Positions 56,986 through 64,000 of a stretch of DNA of 64,000 nucleotides are shown here, in pieces. The notes under the pieces were generated by a model that saw nothing but the letters and a program-made list of their open reading frames with translations, was not told the DNA's origin and ran no database searches. Position numbers and translations under genes: made by a program. Each line of letters begins with the position of its first letter. Position 1 is the stretch's first letter. Source of the stretch: Candidatus Manganitrophaceae bacterium (GTDB taxonomy: Bacteria > Nitrospirota > Nitrospiria > SBBL01 > Manganitrophaceae); contig JACQEZ010000020.1 of NCBI GenBank assembly GCA_016200325.1, forward strand, positions 310,001-374,000, given 5' to 3'.

Positions 56986-58446
56986 TTAAACGATGTCGGT
57001 GTTCGCGGCAGAGAGGGTTTCCGGATCCCGATCGGAGCCGGGCTCGGCTGGGACCGCCTCCAAGCGGTTGGAGGTTTGCGCCCAGCGGCGTTTCAGTTTC
57101 TCGACCAAGGTGGTCCGGTTCATCTTGAGGAGCTGGGCCGCCCGGTTCTTGACCCCGTTCGCCCTTAACAAGGCTTGCTGAAGGAGCTGGTTTTCGAATT
57201 CGGAGACGAGCTCGGAAAAGTTGGCCCCTTCTTCCGGCAACTCAAATTGGAAGAGGAGATGGCGCTCTTCCGATTTGGTCAGCTTATCGGGAAGGTCCGA
57301 CGGCTGAATGTATCCTTCTTGCTTGAGGGTAATAATTCGTTCGATCAGATTTTCCAGCTCACGGATATTTCCCGGCCAGGGGTACTCCATCAACAGCTTC
57401 TCGGCGTCGGGAGAGATCCCCTCGATCTTTTGTTGCTTCTTCCCGTTAAAATGGTGAATGAAATGATCGACCAGCAGGGGGATATCCTCCTTCCGCTCAC
57501 GGAGGGGAGGAATATTGATCGGGATGACATTCAGACGGTAGAAAAGGTCTTTTCGAAAACGCTTCTCGTCGACGGCGCGCTCCAAGTCTTGATTGGTCGC
57601 GGCGATGATGCGGACGTCGACATGGATCGTCTTGGTCCCACCGACCCGCTCGAACGAGCGCTCTTGAAGGACCCGGAGGAGTTTCACTTGAAGGGGCAGG
57701 GGAAGCTCGCTGATCTCATCGAGGAAGAGCGTTCCGCCATGGGCCAGCTCAAAGCGCCCAATTCGAGAGGCCACCGCACCGGTGAACGCCCCTTTTTCGT
57801 GACCGAAGAGCTCACTCTCCAAAAGCGACTCGGGAATCGCGCCGCAGTTGACCGGGATCAGCGGCTTGTCTTTTCGAGCGCTGTTGCCGTGGAGCGACTT
57901 GGCGACGACCTCTTTCCCGGTTCCGCTCTCTCCCTGAATCAAAACGGTGCTGTCGCTGTTGGCCACCCGGTCGATTAATCCATAAAGGCGTTGCATCAAG
58001 GGACTCTGGCCGACCATGTTCTCGAACCGATACTTCTCCCGAACGATCTTCTGCAAGAGAGAGTTCTCTTGCTTCAATCGGTGATACTCCAGCGCATTTT
58101 TCACCAAAGTGAGAATGGCGTCGAGCTGAAACGGTTTTTCAATAAAGTCGAACGCGCCTGCCTTCATCGCCTTTACGGAGAGCTCCACCGTTCCGAAGCC
58201 GGTCAAAATGATACAGATCGCATGGGGGTTTATTTTTTTGATCGCTTGCAGGGTGTCGATACCGACCATGCCGGGGAGATGATGATCGATCAAATAGAGG
58301 TGAAACGGCGCCTCTGTCGCCAGCGCGACCGCCTGAGGACCGTCCGAGGCGTTTTCGGTTTGATATCCGTTCCGGGTCAGGAGGTCCGATAAGATCGTAC
58401 GAATGGACGGGTCATCCTCGACGATGAGAATCCGATCAGCGCTCAC
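56986..58446 (-). CDS. NtrC-family sigma-54-dependent response regulator
   Basis: A 486-residue activator. The receiver (1-120) has acidic E10/D11 and phosphoacceptor D54 in [12 protein letters not shown]. The AAA+ domain (about 145-375) has Walker [15 protein letters not shown] (sigma-54 contact), and [14 protein letters not shown]. The C-terminal Fis-type helix-turn-helix (about 435-465) includes [22 protein letters not shown]. All functional parts are intact. It is upstream of the DsrE/TusA-like cluster on the same strand but also neighbours flagellar genes, so its regulon is open. No cognate histidine kinase is adjacent. Confidence 0.95.
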   Translation of the reverse strand: MSADRILIVEDDPSIRTILSDLLTRNGYQTENASDGPQAVALATEAPFHLYLIDHHLPGMVGIDTLQAIKKINPHAICIILTGFGTVELSVKAMKAGAFDFIEKPFQLDAILTLVKNALEYHRLKQENSLLQKIVREKYRFENMVGQSPLMQRLYGLIDRVANSDSTVLIQGESGTGKEVVAKSLHGNSARKDKPLIPVNCGAIPESLLESELFGHEKGAFTGAVASRIGRFELAHGGTLFLDEISELPLPLQVKLLRVLQERSFERVGGTKTIHVDVRIIAATNQDLERAVDEKRFRKDLFYRLNVIPINIPPLRERKEDIPLLVDHFIHHFNGKKQQKIEGISPDAEKLLMEYPWPGNIRELENLIERIITLKQEGYIQPSDLPDKLTKSEERHLLFQFELPEEGANFSELVSEFENQLLQQALLRANGVKNRAAQLLKMNRTTLVEKLKRRWAQTSNRLEAVPAEPGSDRDPETLSAANTDIV

Positions 58447-58469
58447 ATCTTCTCCGATTACGACAAGGA

Positions 58470-58495
58470 GTGTTATTCCGGGGTAGTGTTATTCC
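58470..58495. repeat. GTGTTATTCC direct repeats in regulator leader
   Basis: Two identical 10-base copies (58470-58479 and 58486-58495) have a 16-base period. They lie between the regulator's promoter and its start codon, in the transcribed leader. Confidence 0.6.
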
Positions 58496-58526
58496 TGTAA
58501 AGAATCAAGACTGTAATATGTTAAAG

Positions 58527-58554
58527 ATCATAACAGACTTTTTTCATCTGTCAA
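58527..58554 (-). promoter_or_regulatory. Promoter for the NtrC-type regulator
   Basis: On the minus strand a perfect TTGACA and TATGAT are 16 bases apart, about 75 bases from the start codon. Confidence 0.7.
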
Positions 58555-58627
58555 TGATCGAAGCCGTTTCGTTCTGTCCGGATAACGGAAGATTCGCTCG
58601 ATCCAACCGCCATCGTTTCGATCCATC

Positions 58628-58661
58628 AAAAGAGCACGCTCCTGAAAAGAGCACGCCCCTG
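58628..58661. repeat. 17-bp tandem repeat
   Basis: AAAAGAGCACGCTCCTG is followed directly by AAAAGAGCACGCCCCTG, 16 of 17 bases identical. A tandem pair of this size could be a regulator site or a replication-slippage product. Confidence 0.6.
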
Positions 58662-58933
58662 CCCGTCGTTCGAATATGTCACGATATACGTCAACGGTAT
58701 GACATTACCCCCGCCATTTTTGACGCCCCTTCGAATCGGCAATCGTGCAACGTCGGAAAACGCCTCTATATAAAGGAACAAGAGGAATGGATGCGATGAT
58801 CGCCGACCGGTCCGGTCCGGTTGATCGGTAGGCATGAACATTGCTTTGTAGTATATAGATTTATACCTTTATAGAGTAAAGTCCTGAGAGAGGGATGCGT
58901 TTGACAGTCAGAGCCGGAAGCGGACCGCCGCTC

Positions 58934-58948
58934 AAAACGGGCCTTAAA
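58934..58948. promoter_or_regulatory. Inverted repeat before flhG
   Basis: GGGCCTT and AAGGCCC are perfect 7-bp arms around a central A, 37 bases before the flhG ATG. It could be an operator or a short hairpin in the leader. Confidence 0.4.
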
Positions 58949-58985
58949 GGCCCCTTCATCTTATCGGCTTTTCAAGGGAACTCGG

Positions 58986-59879
58986 ATGGATCAGGTGAAT
59001 AAAGTCCGAGGGTGGGGCCATTCCTCTTCCAGCCCCGCTCAGCCGAGGGTGATGGCGGTGACGAGCGGCAAAGGAGGGGTCGGAAAGACCAATGTCGTCG
59101 CGAATCTCGCGATCGCTTTGTCTCGGCTGGGGCAGCGCGTTCTCATCCTCGATGCCGACCTGGGTCTCGGGAATATCGATGTTCTCTTCGGAATCATCCC
59201 CCCGTATACCCTGGAGCATGTTCTTCGCGGGCAGAAGTCCGTTTCCGAGGTCATGACCCGCGGTCCGGAGGGAATTTGGATCCTTCCGACGAGTTCCGGG
59301 ATGGAAGATCTGACACAGCTGACCTCCGAGCAGAAGCTGATTCTGCTCTCCGAGCTCGATCGTCTGGAGCAGGAGATCGACGTTTTTCTAATCGATACCG
59401 CCACCGGAATCTCCTCCAACGTCACCTATTTTAATACCGTTGCCCAAGAGATCGTTGTCGTGACCACCCCGGAGCCGACCTCCCTTACCGATGCCTATGC
59501 GTTAATGAAAGTTCTCTCCCGTCAGCACGGAGAAAAAAGATTTAACCTGCTGGTCAACATGGCCAATAACGAGCAGGAGGCGACTGATCTTTTTCGGAAG
59601 CTCAGCCGGGTCGCCGATCAATTTCTCGGTGTGGCCGTGGAATACATCGGGTCGATTCCGCACGACGCGTATCTTCCGATGGCGGTCTGCCAGCAAAAAG
59701 CGGTTGTCGAGCGCTATCCGAATGCGCGGTCGAGCCTTCGATTCAGGGAGCTTGCAAGAGAAGTGATTCAGCGACCGGTCAGCGAGCTTCCCAAGGGAAA
59801 CGTTCAATTCCTCTGGAAGACGGTCGTCTCTCGGAATGCAGAGGGTACTTCCTGTGTGGAAAAGAGGCTGGAGGACTAA
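58986..59879 (+). CDS. flhG: MinD-like ATPase FlhG (FleN)
   Basis: A 297-residue P-loop ATPase that controls flagellar number and placement. The N-terminal MDQVNKVRGW matches the DQ-x-x-x-R activation helix by which FlhG stimulates FlhF, separating it from MinD. Walker A deviant VTSGKGGVGKTN, DADLGLGNIDVLFG and a C-terminal domain are present. It precedes fliA by 10 bases. The usual flhF partner is not directly upstream. Confidence 0.92.
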   Translation: MDQVNKVRGWGHSSSSPAQPRVMAVTSGKGGVGKTNVVANLAIALSRLGQRVLILDADLGLGNIDVLFGIIPPYTLEHVLRGQKSVSEVMTRGPEGIWILPTSSGMEDLTQLTSEQKLILLSELDRLEQEIDVFLIDTATGISSNVTYFNTVAQEIVVVTTPEPTSLTDAYALMKVLSRQHGEKRFNLLVNMANNEQEATDLFRKLSRVADQFLGVAVEYIGSIPHDAYLPMAVCQQKAVVERYPNARSSLRFRELAREVIQRPVSELPKGNVQFLWKTVVSRNAEGTSCVEKRLED

Positions 59880-59889
59880 CGAGAAGAAA

Positions 59890-60633
59890 ATGTCAAAGCG
59901 TCTAACCGCGCCGCGGATCGAGACGGCGAAGATGGAAAAGTTAATCGAGGAGTTTGCACCGGTCATCCGCTTCCTGGCGCAGCGGCTCGTCTTTCGTCTT
60001 CCTCCCACGCTCGATGTCGAAGATCTCATTCATGCCGGCATCATCGGGCTCATGGACGCGTTCGAAAAATATGACCCTTCGAGAGAAGCGCAGTTTAAGA
60101 CATACGCGGAATTTCGAATCCGGGGCGCCATGCTTGATGAAATTCGGTCGCTCGATTGGATTCCACGCTCGGTTCGTGAAAAGGTCGCGCTCTTCGAGAA
60201 GACATGCAGCCGCCTGACAAAAGAATATGGCCATCCTCCCAGCGAGGCCGAGATGGCGGCCGCACTCGAAATGGATGCAAAGACGTTCGGTGCCTTTCTC
60301 CTGAGCGCGAAGGCGATTACCCTGCTGCGCTTGGAAGATTTTGCATTGGGCGAAACGGACGAGCGGCGTTTGATCGAGTCGGTTGCCGACCCCCGCGCCG
60401 AAAACCCGCTCTCTTCCCTTCTCGCCCAGGGGATGCGGGAGCGATTGATTGAGGCGATGGACCGGCTCCCTCAAAAAGAGAGGCAGGTCATCTCTCTTTA
60501 TTATTTTGAGGAGTTGACGATGAAGGAGATCGGGCTGGTCTTGCATGTGACGGAATCGCGGGTCTGTCAGCTTCACGCGCAAGCGATTGTAAAGCTGAAG
60601 GGGGCGTTGGCGGAGGCAAAGAACAAGTCATAA
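59890..60633 (+). CDS. fliA: Sigma-28 RNA polymerase factor FliA
   Basis: A 247-residue sigma factor. The start MSKRLTAPRIETAKMEKLIEE at 59890 is preferred to an in-frame ATG inside flhG. Region 2 has LRLVFRLPPTLDVEDLIHAGIIGLMDAFEKYDP-like sequence, then FKTYAEFRIRGAMLDEIRSLDW. Region 4 has LPQKERQVISLYYFEELTMKEIGLVLHVTESRVCQLHAQAI. It directs late flagellar and chemotaxis genes. It lies between flhG and cheA in one transcript. Confidence 0.95.
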   Translation: MSKRLTAPRIETAKMEKLIEEFAPVIRFLAQRLVFRLPPTLDVEDLIHAGIIGLMDAFEKYDPSREAQFKTYAEFRIRGAMLDEIRSLDWIPRSVREKVALFEKTCSRLTKEYGHPPSEAEMAAALEMDAKTFGAFLLSAKAITLLRLEDFALGETDERRLIESVADPRAENPLSSLLAQGMRERLIEAMDRLPQKERQVISLYYFEELTMKEIGLVLHVTESRVCQLHAQAIVKLKGALAEAKNKS

Positions 60634-60693
60634 GCGGCCGGTTGGGATGAGATCGGACGTTTTCAGCGAGAGGCAGGCCGGAGGTGAAAATCG

Positions 60694-62976
60694 ATGGATG
60701 AACAGGAAAGCATCCTCAGAGAGTTTCTGATTGAGTGCGCGGAGGGTCTCGGACGGCTCGATCAGGAATTTGTCGCCCTTGAAAAAGATCCGACGAACGC
60801 CGGACTCCTGGCGAGCATCTTTCGAACGGTCCATACGATTAAGGGGACCTGCGGGTTCCTTGCGCTGCCGAAGCTGGAGAATGTCGCCCACGGCGCGGAA
60901 AACATCCTGGTTCGAATGCGGGACAGAAAAATCCCAGTGACGCCGGAAGGGGTCACTCTCCTTCTGGAGGCGGTTGATGCCATCAAAGAGATTTTGGCGC
61001 ATATCGAAGCAACATTGCATGAGCCTGAAAAAAACTATGATGCCATCCGGCGGAAGTTGGATGCCTTCCTGAGCGACGCCCCCCCTCTGCCGCCGAGCGA
61101 AACAGACGGTCCGTCCCCGGCGCCGTCCGCTCCGGCTCCCAAGAGAAAAGGAAAGGGGAAAAGCAAAACGGAACCGGCCCCCAAAGCCGCACCCCCCGTC
61201 GCGACGCCTCCTCCTGCGCCGCCGACGGGCGGGGGAGGGGAGGGGAAGACGGGGGAGGAGACGGAAACGGCGTCAACCTCCTCCAAGGGTTTCTCAGCTG
61301 CGGAATCGACCCTCCGCGTCGACGTCGGTCTGCTCGACAAATTGATGAACTTGGTGAGCGAGCTTGTCCTGGTTCGTAATCAATTGCTTCAGCGGACCCG
61401 GGATCGGGAGAACGCCGCCGATACCGCCATTGCGCAGCGGATGAACCTGATTACCACACAGCTTCAAGAGAGTGTGACGCGGACGCGGATGCAGCCGATC
61501 CGAAACGTCTGGAACCAATTTCCCAGGGTCGTCAGAGACCTGGCCCGTGCGCATGGCAAAGAGGTGGAGCTGGTGATGGAAGGGGCCGAGACCGAGCTCG
61601 ATAAAACGCTCCTGGAGGCGATTAAAGATCCGCTGACACACATTGTCCGTAATGCGATCGACCATGGGCTCGAGGCGCCGGATGTCCGGAGTGAGCAGGG
61701 TAAAAATCCGAAAGGGACCCTGGCGCTGAAGGCTTATCACGAAGGAGGACAAATTAACATCGAGATCCGGGACGATGGCGGCGGCATCCATGTCGACCGG
61801 GTCAAACGCAAAGCGGTCGAGAAGGGATTGATCTCCGCCGATGCGGCAGCCGGTCTGTCGCCGACGGAGGCGCTGAATCTGATCTTCCTGCCGGGACTTT
61901 CAACCGCCGAGAAGGTCACCCACGTCTCCGGACGGGGGGTTGGGATGGATGTCGTTCGGAACAATATCGAGAAGATCAGCGGCACGATTGAGATTGAAAG
62001 CGAGAGTGGCCGAGGTACGCTTCTCAAACTGAAGATCCCACTGACCCTTGCCATCATCCCTGCGTTGATGGTCCAGGCCGGTCAAGACCTTTTTGCAATC
62101 CCCCAGGCGAATCTCATTGAGCTGGTTCGGGTCGATGTCGAAGCGGGAGAGCGGGTTGAAGTGATTCATGGCGCCGAGTTCTACCGGCTGCGCGGGGTGC
62201 TCCTTCCCCTTCTCCGCCTCAGCCGCCTCCTTCGGTTACAAAAAGGCGCCTGCGAAGCGGCGCTGGCCGAAGAGACGAATATTGTCGTCCTCGGAAGCGG
62301 CGGGAACTCGTTCGGGCTCGTGGTCGATGAGGTGAGCGATCGGGAGGAGATCGTCGTAAAACCGCTGAGCCGTCAGCTCAAAGGGCTGATGGTCTTCGCC
62401 GGTGCGACGATCCTCGGGAATGGGACCGTCGCGTTGATCCTTGACGTCTCCGGAATCGCCGAAGCAGGCGGCATCCATCAGATGGCGGCCGGAGCGGAGC
62501 TGAAGGGCGAGTTAAAGGAAGAAGAGGCGCCCTCCATTACGGAGGAGACCCTCCTTCTCTTTTCCCTTTCCGGTCAAGATCGGTATGCCATTCCACTCTC
62601 GGCGGTCGCGCGACTCGAAGAGTTTCAAGCGGCGAAGGTGGAACATGCGGCGGGACGGGAGGTCGTGCAATACCGGGGCGATTTGTTGCCGCTGATTCAT
62701 TTGGACCGCCTGATCGAGGGAGCGGTTTCATCAAATGGGAAGGAGACCCTCCCGGCGATCATTTTTTCGAAAAATCATAAAAGCATCGGTCTGGTCGTCG
62801 GGCAGATCCTCGATACCGTCAATGAGGAGATTCTTCTTCACCCTCCTCCTCAGGGCAAGACGGGGGTTCAAGGATCGCTCGTGATTCAAGGGATGACGAC
62901 CGATCTCCTCGCCATCGATCAGATCATCGAAAGTGTCGAGCCGGGATGGCTGAAGGAAGAAGCACGGGTCGGTTGA
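60694..62976 (+). CDS. cheA: Chemotaxis histidine kinase CheA with two CheW-like domains
   Basis: A 760-residue kinase. P1/Hpt has H46 in RTVHTIKGTCGF. A proline/glycine-rich linker (about 120-195) replaces an obvious P2. The dimerisation domain (about 210-265) and ATPase core include HIVRNAIDHGLEAP, IEIRDDGGGIH and SGRGVGMDVV. The first CheW-like region (about 440-585) is followed by a second (about 605-750), starting LLLFSLSGQDRYAIPL. An extra coupling domain is unusual for enteric CheA but is seen elsewhere. ATG follows a short weak GGAGG site. It precedes cheW by 39 bases. Confidence 0.95.
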   Translation: MDEQESILREFLIECAEGLGRLDQEFVALEKDPTNAGLLASIFRTVHTIKGTCGFLALPKLENVAHGAENILVRMRDRKIPVTPEGVTLLLEAVDAIKEILAHIEATLHEPEKNYDAIRRKLDAFLSDAPPLPPSETDGPSPAPSAPAPKRKGKGKSKTEPAPKAAPPVATPPPAPPTGGGGEGKTGEETETASTSSKGFSAAESTLRVDVGLLDKLMNLVSELVLVRNQLLQRTRDRENAADTAIAQRMNLITTQLQESVTRTRMQPIRNVWNQFPRVVRDLARAHGKEVELVMEGAETELDKTLLEAIKDPLTHIVRNAIDHGLEAPDVRSEQGKNPKGTLALKAYHEGGQINIEIRDDGGGIHVDRVKRKAVEKGLISADAAAGLSPTEALNLIFLPGLSTAEKVTHVSGRGVGMDVVRNNIEKISGTIEIESESGRGTLLKLKIPLTLAIIPALMVQAGQDLFAIPQANLIELVRVDVEAGERVEVIHGAEFYRLRGVLLPLLRLSRLLRLQKGACEAALAEETNIVVLGSGGNSFGLVVDEVSDREEIVVKPLSRQLKGLMVFAGATILGNGTVALILDVSGIAEAGGIHQMAAGAELKGELKEEEAPSITEETLLLFSLSGQDRYAIPLSAVARLEEFQAAKVEHAAGREVVQYRGDLLPLIHLDRLIEGAVSSNGKETLPAIIFSKNHKSIGLVVGQILDTVNEEILLHPPPQGKTGVQGSLVIQGMTTDLLAIDQIIESVEPGWLKEEARVG

Positions 62977-63015
62977 CCGCAGGCAATACAGCGACAAGCG
63001 ATTGAAGGATAAAAG

Positions 63016-63600
63016 ATGTCTGAAGAAAAATCCGAAGCGGAAAAAGAGCTAATATCGCGCGGCGCACAACGCCGCAGGGTCCGCCTGGATCTCCCCGATG
63101 AAATGGAGCGGAGAAAGACCAAGGCCGACCGGCGCCGCGAAAATAACGCGATGTATGCCACCTTTTTTATCGAAGATCACTTCTTCGGGGTCGAGGTGGA
63201 GAATGTCCAGGAGGTCTTCACTGCGCCGGCGATTACGTCGGTCCCCTTGGCCCCTTCGATCATCGCCGGATTGATTAACCTGCGCGGCGAGATTGTGACC
63301 ACGATCGACTTGCGTGTTCGGCTCGGTTTCTCTCCTCGGGCGGCCGGAGTTGAAGCAATGAGCGTGGTCGTCCGCACATTGGAAGGTCCGGTTAATTTTC
63401 TGGTCGATCAGATCGGGGATGTGATCGAGGTGTTGCCGAGCCTCTTTGAGCCTCCTCCTGAAACGGTCGATGCCCAGCTCGCCTCGGTGCTCGACGGCGT
63501 CTACAAACTCGAAGACCGGATTTTTCTCGCATTGAACACGGAAGCGGTGATTAAAGGGGTCGGCCCGTCGCCGAGTGAGATTCTTTCGAAATCGCCTTAG
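63016..63600 (+). CDS. cheW: CheW-like coupling protein
   Basis: A 194-residue CheW with a charged leader (about residues 1-45, rich in R, K and E). The CheW fold reads YATFFIEDHFFGVEVENVQEVFTAP and LAPSIIAGLINLRGEIVTTIDLRVRL. It follows cheA and probably couples receptors to that kinase. The leader is longer than in the other CheW and suggests a different partner surface. Confidence 0.93.
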   Translation: MSEEKSEAEKELISRGAQRRRVRLDLPDEMERRKTKADRRRENNAMYATFFIEDHFFGVEVENVQEVFTAPAITSVPLAPSIIAGLINLRGEIVTTIDLRVRLGFSPRAAGVEAMSVVVRTLEGPVNFLVDQIGDVIEVLPSLFEPPPETVDAQLASVLDGVYKLEDRIFLALNTEAVIKGVGPSPSEILSKSP

Positions 63601-63679
63601 CGAGGGAAGGTCCTGATACGAACGAGTAATAAGAAAGCCGAATAGGGAGATCACAACAGTTAACCAGGAGGAACCAGAA

Positions 63680-64000
63680 TGATAACCATCCAGTCGATGA
63701 AAGAGAAATACCGGTCGAAGCCAGTGTGGGGGTGGAGTGCGATTGTTCTCATTGGGCTTTGGATAGGAGGATTGTCCGTCGCAGCGACGGTCTCCGCCGA
63801 GAACTTGGAATCGAACCTCTCGGTCCACGGTTACCTCACGCAGGCTTATGCCAACTCTCACGGCGGGCAGATCTTGGGCATTCCGGACGACGGAACAACC
63901 GACTACCGGACGGCGGCCCTGCAATTCCGCTATAAAATGCCCGGCGACGACACTTTCGTCCTACAGCTCAGTCATGAGCGGATAGGGAAGAGTGTCCTCC
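63680..64000 (+). CDS. Exported outer-membrane protein, N-terminal part (3' end outside window)
   Basis: ATG at 63680 follows a strong AGGAGGAA site. The predicted product starts with a long signal peptide, with hydrophobic core IVLIGLWIGGLSVAATVS and a cleavage site near SAEN. The mature segment (NLSVHGYLTQAYANSHGG, then YRTAALQFRYKMPGDDTFVLQLSHERIG) has alternating aromatic/hydrophobic strands typical of porin-like beta-barrels. The gene continues beyond the window. It may be unrelated to the chemotaxis genes upstream. Confidence 0.8.

Larger units (their letters stand above)
58447..58985. other. Divergent 539-base control region, repeat-rich
   Basis: Between the NtrC-type regulator and flhG. 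It holds a minus-strand promoter, GTGTTATTCC direct repeats (58470-58495), a 17-bp tandem repeat (58628-58661), an ATGTCA/TGACAT inverted repeat (58676-58705) and a GGGCCTT/AAGGCCC inverted repeat (58934-58948). A weaker TTGTAG-18-TATAGA candidate for flhG lies near 58842-58871. Small ORFs in it appear spurious. Confidence 0.6.

Overview
The window looks like one contiguous chromosomal segment of a Gram-negative, flagellated, chemotactic bacterium with c-type cytochromes. Gene content (heme-binding chemoreceptor, diheme/FGE fusion, DsrE/TusA-type sulfur carriers, Bacillus-type PurL/PurQ, TrmB-type regulator next to gltBD, small conserved families such as DUF1841 and DUF1059) and moderately high GC suggest a Nitrospirota-like lineage. 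That placement is inference; there is no rRNA in the window to test it. No tRNA, CRISPR array or complete insertion sequence was found.

Layout. (1) 1-10.4 kb, + strand: a chemosensory cluster: 3' part of a methyl-accepting chemotaxis protein (MCP), CheW, an MCP with a periplasmic CxxCH heme motif, a zinc-ribbon/receiver protein, a HEAT-repeat protein, CheR, CheB, a coiled-coil GAF protein and a CheY. No CheA is seen here and it may lie upstream. (2) 10.4-14.9 kb: purQ, purL, purF, closed by a strong bidirectional terminator. (3) 15-31.6 kb: moaDE (-), an NYN-LOTUS protein, a short RecQ, CorA, a BioB lacking the usual [2Fe-2S] ligands, a DUF1841-bcp-DipZ-C-like operon (-), a 700-base non-coding interval full of hairpins, an aminotransferase and a hydrolase, lipoproteins, a YdjM-like protein, a radical SAM protein, ExoD and a diguanylate cyclase. 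(4) 31.7-44.2 kb: RND exporter, methyltransferase, CBS protein, MtnB, DUF1059, XthA, HNH nuclease, BON lipoprotein, PhoD, a 24-residue membrane peptide, an ABC exporter pair and a lipoprotein. (5) 44.2-51.1 kb, - strand: trmB-like regulator, gltB, gltD as one operon. (6) 51.1-53.1 kb: an AT-richer island with a PD-(D/E)XK-like gene between imperfect direct repeats, then an HExxH membrane protein without a normal start. (7) 53.2-58.4 kb: diheme-FGE fusion, a membrane protein, and on the - strand a five-gene DsrE/TusA cluster preceded by an NtrC-type sigma-54 activator. (8) 59-64 kb, +: flhG, fliA, cheA, cheW and the start of an outer-membrane protein.

How parts work together. The two chemotaxis blocks supply receptors, couplers, adaptation enzymes, kinase and response regulators; flhG and fliA tie the right-hand block to flagella. 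The first block may run an alternative chemosensory output, since it carries HEAT, zinc-ribbon and GAF proteins and one heme-type sensor. The TrmB-like regulator probably controls glutamate synthase through a palindrome at its own 5' end. The DsrE/TusA cluster has its own near-consensus promoter and probably handles persulfide sulfur, although no DsrAB, sHdr or rhodanese gene is next to it.

The most notable items are the hairpin-dense interval at 22.4-23.0 kb, the BioB variant, the diheme-FGE fusion, the stand-alone sulfur-carrier cluster, and the repeat-flanked nuclease-like gene.
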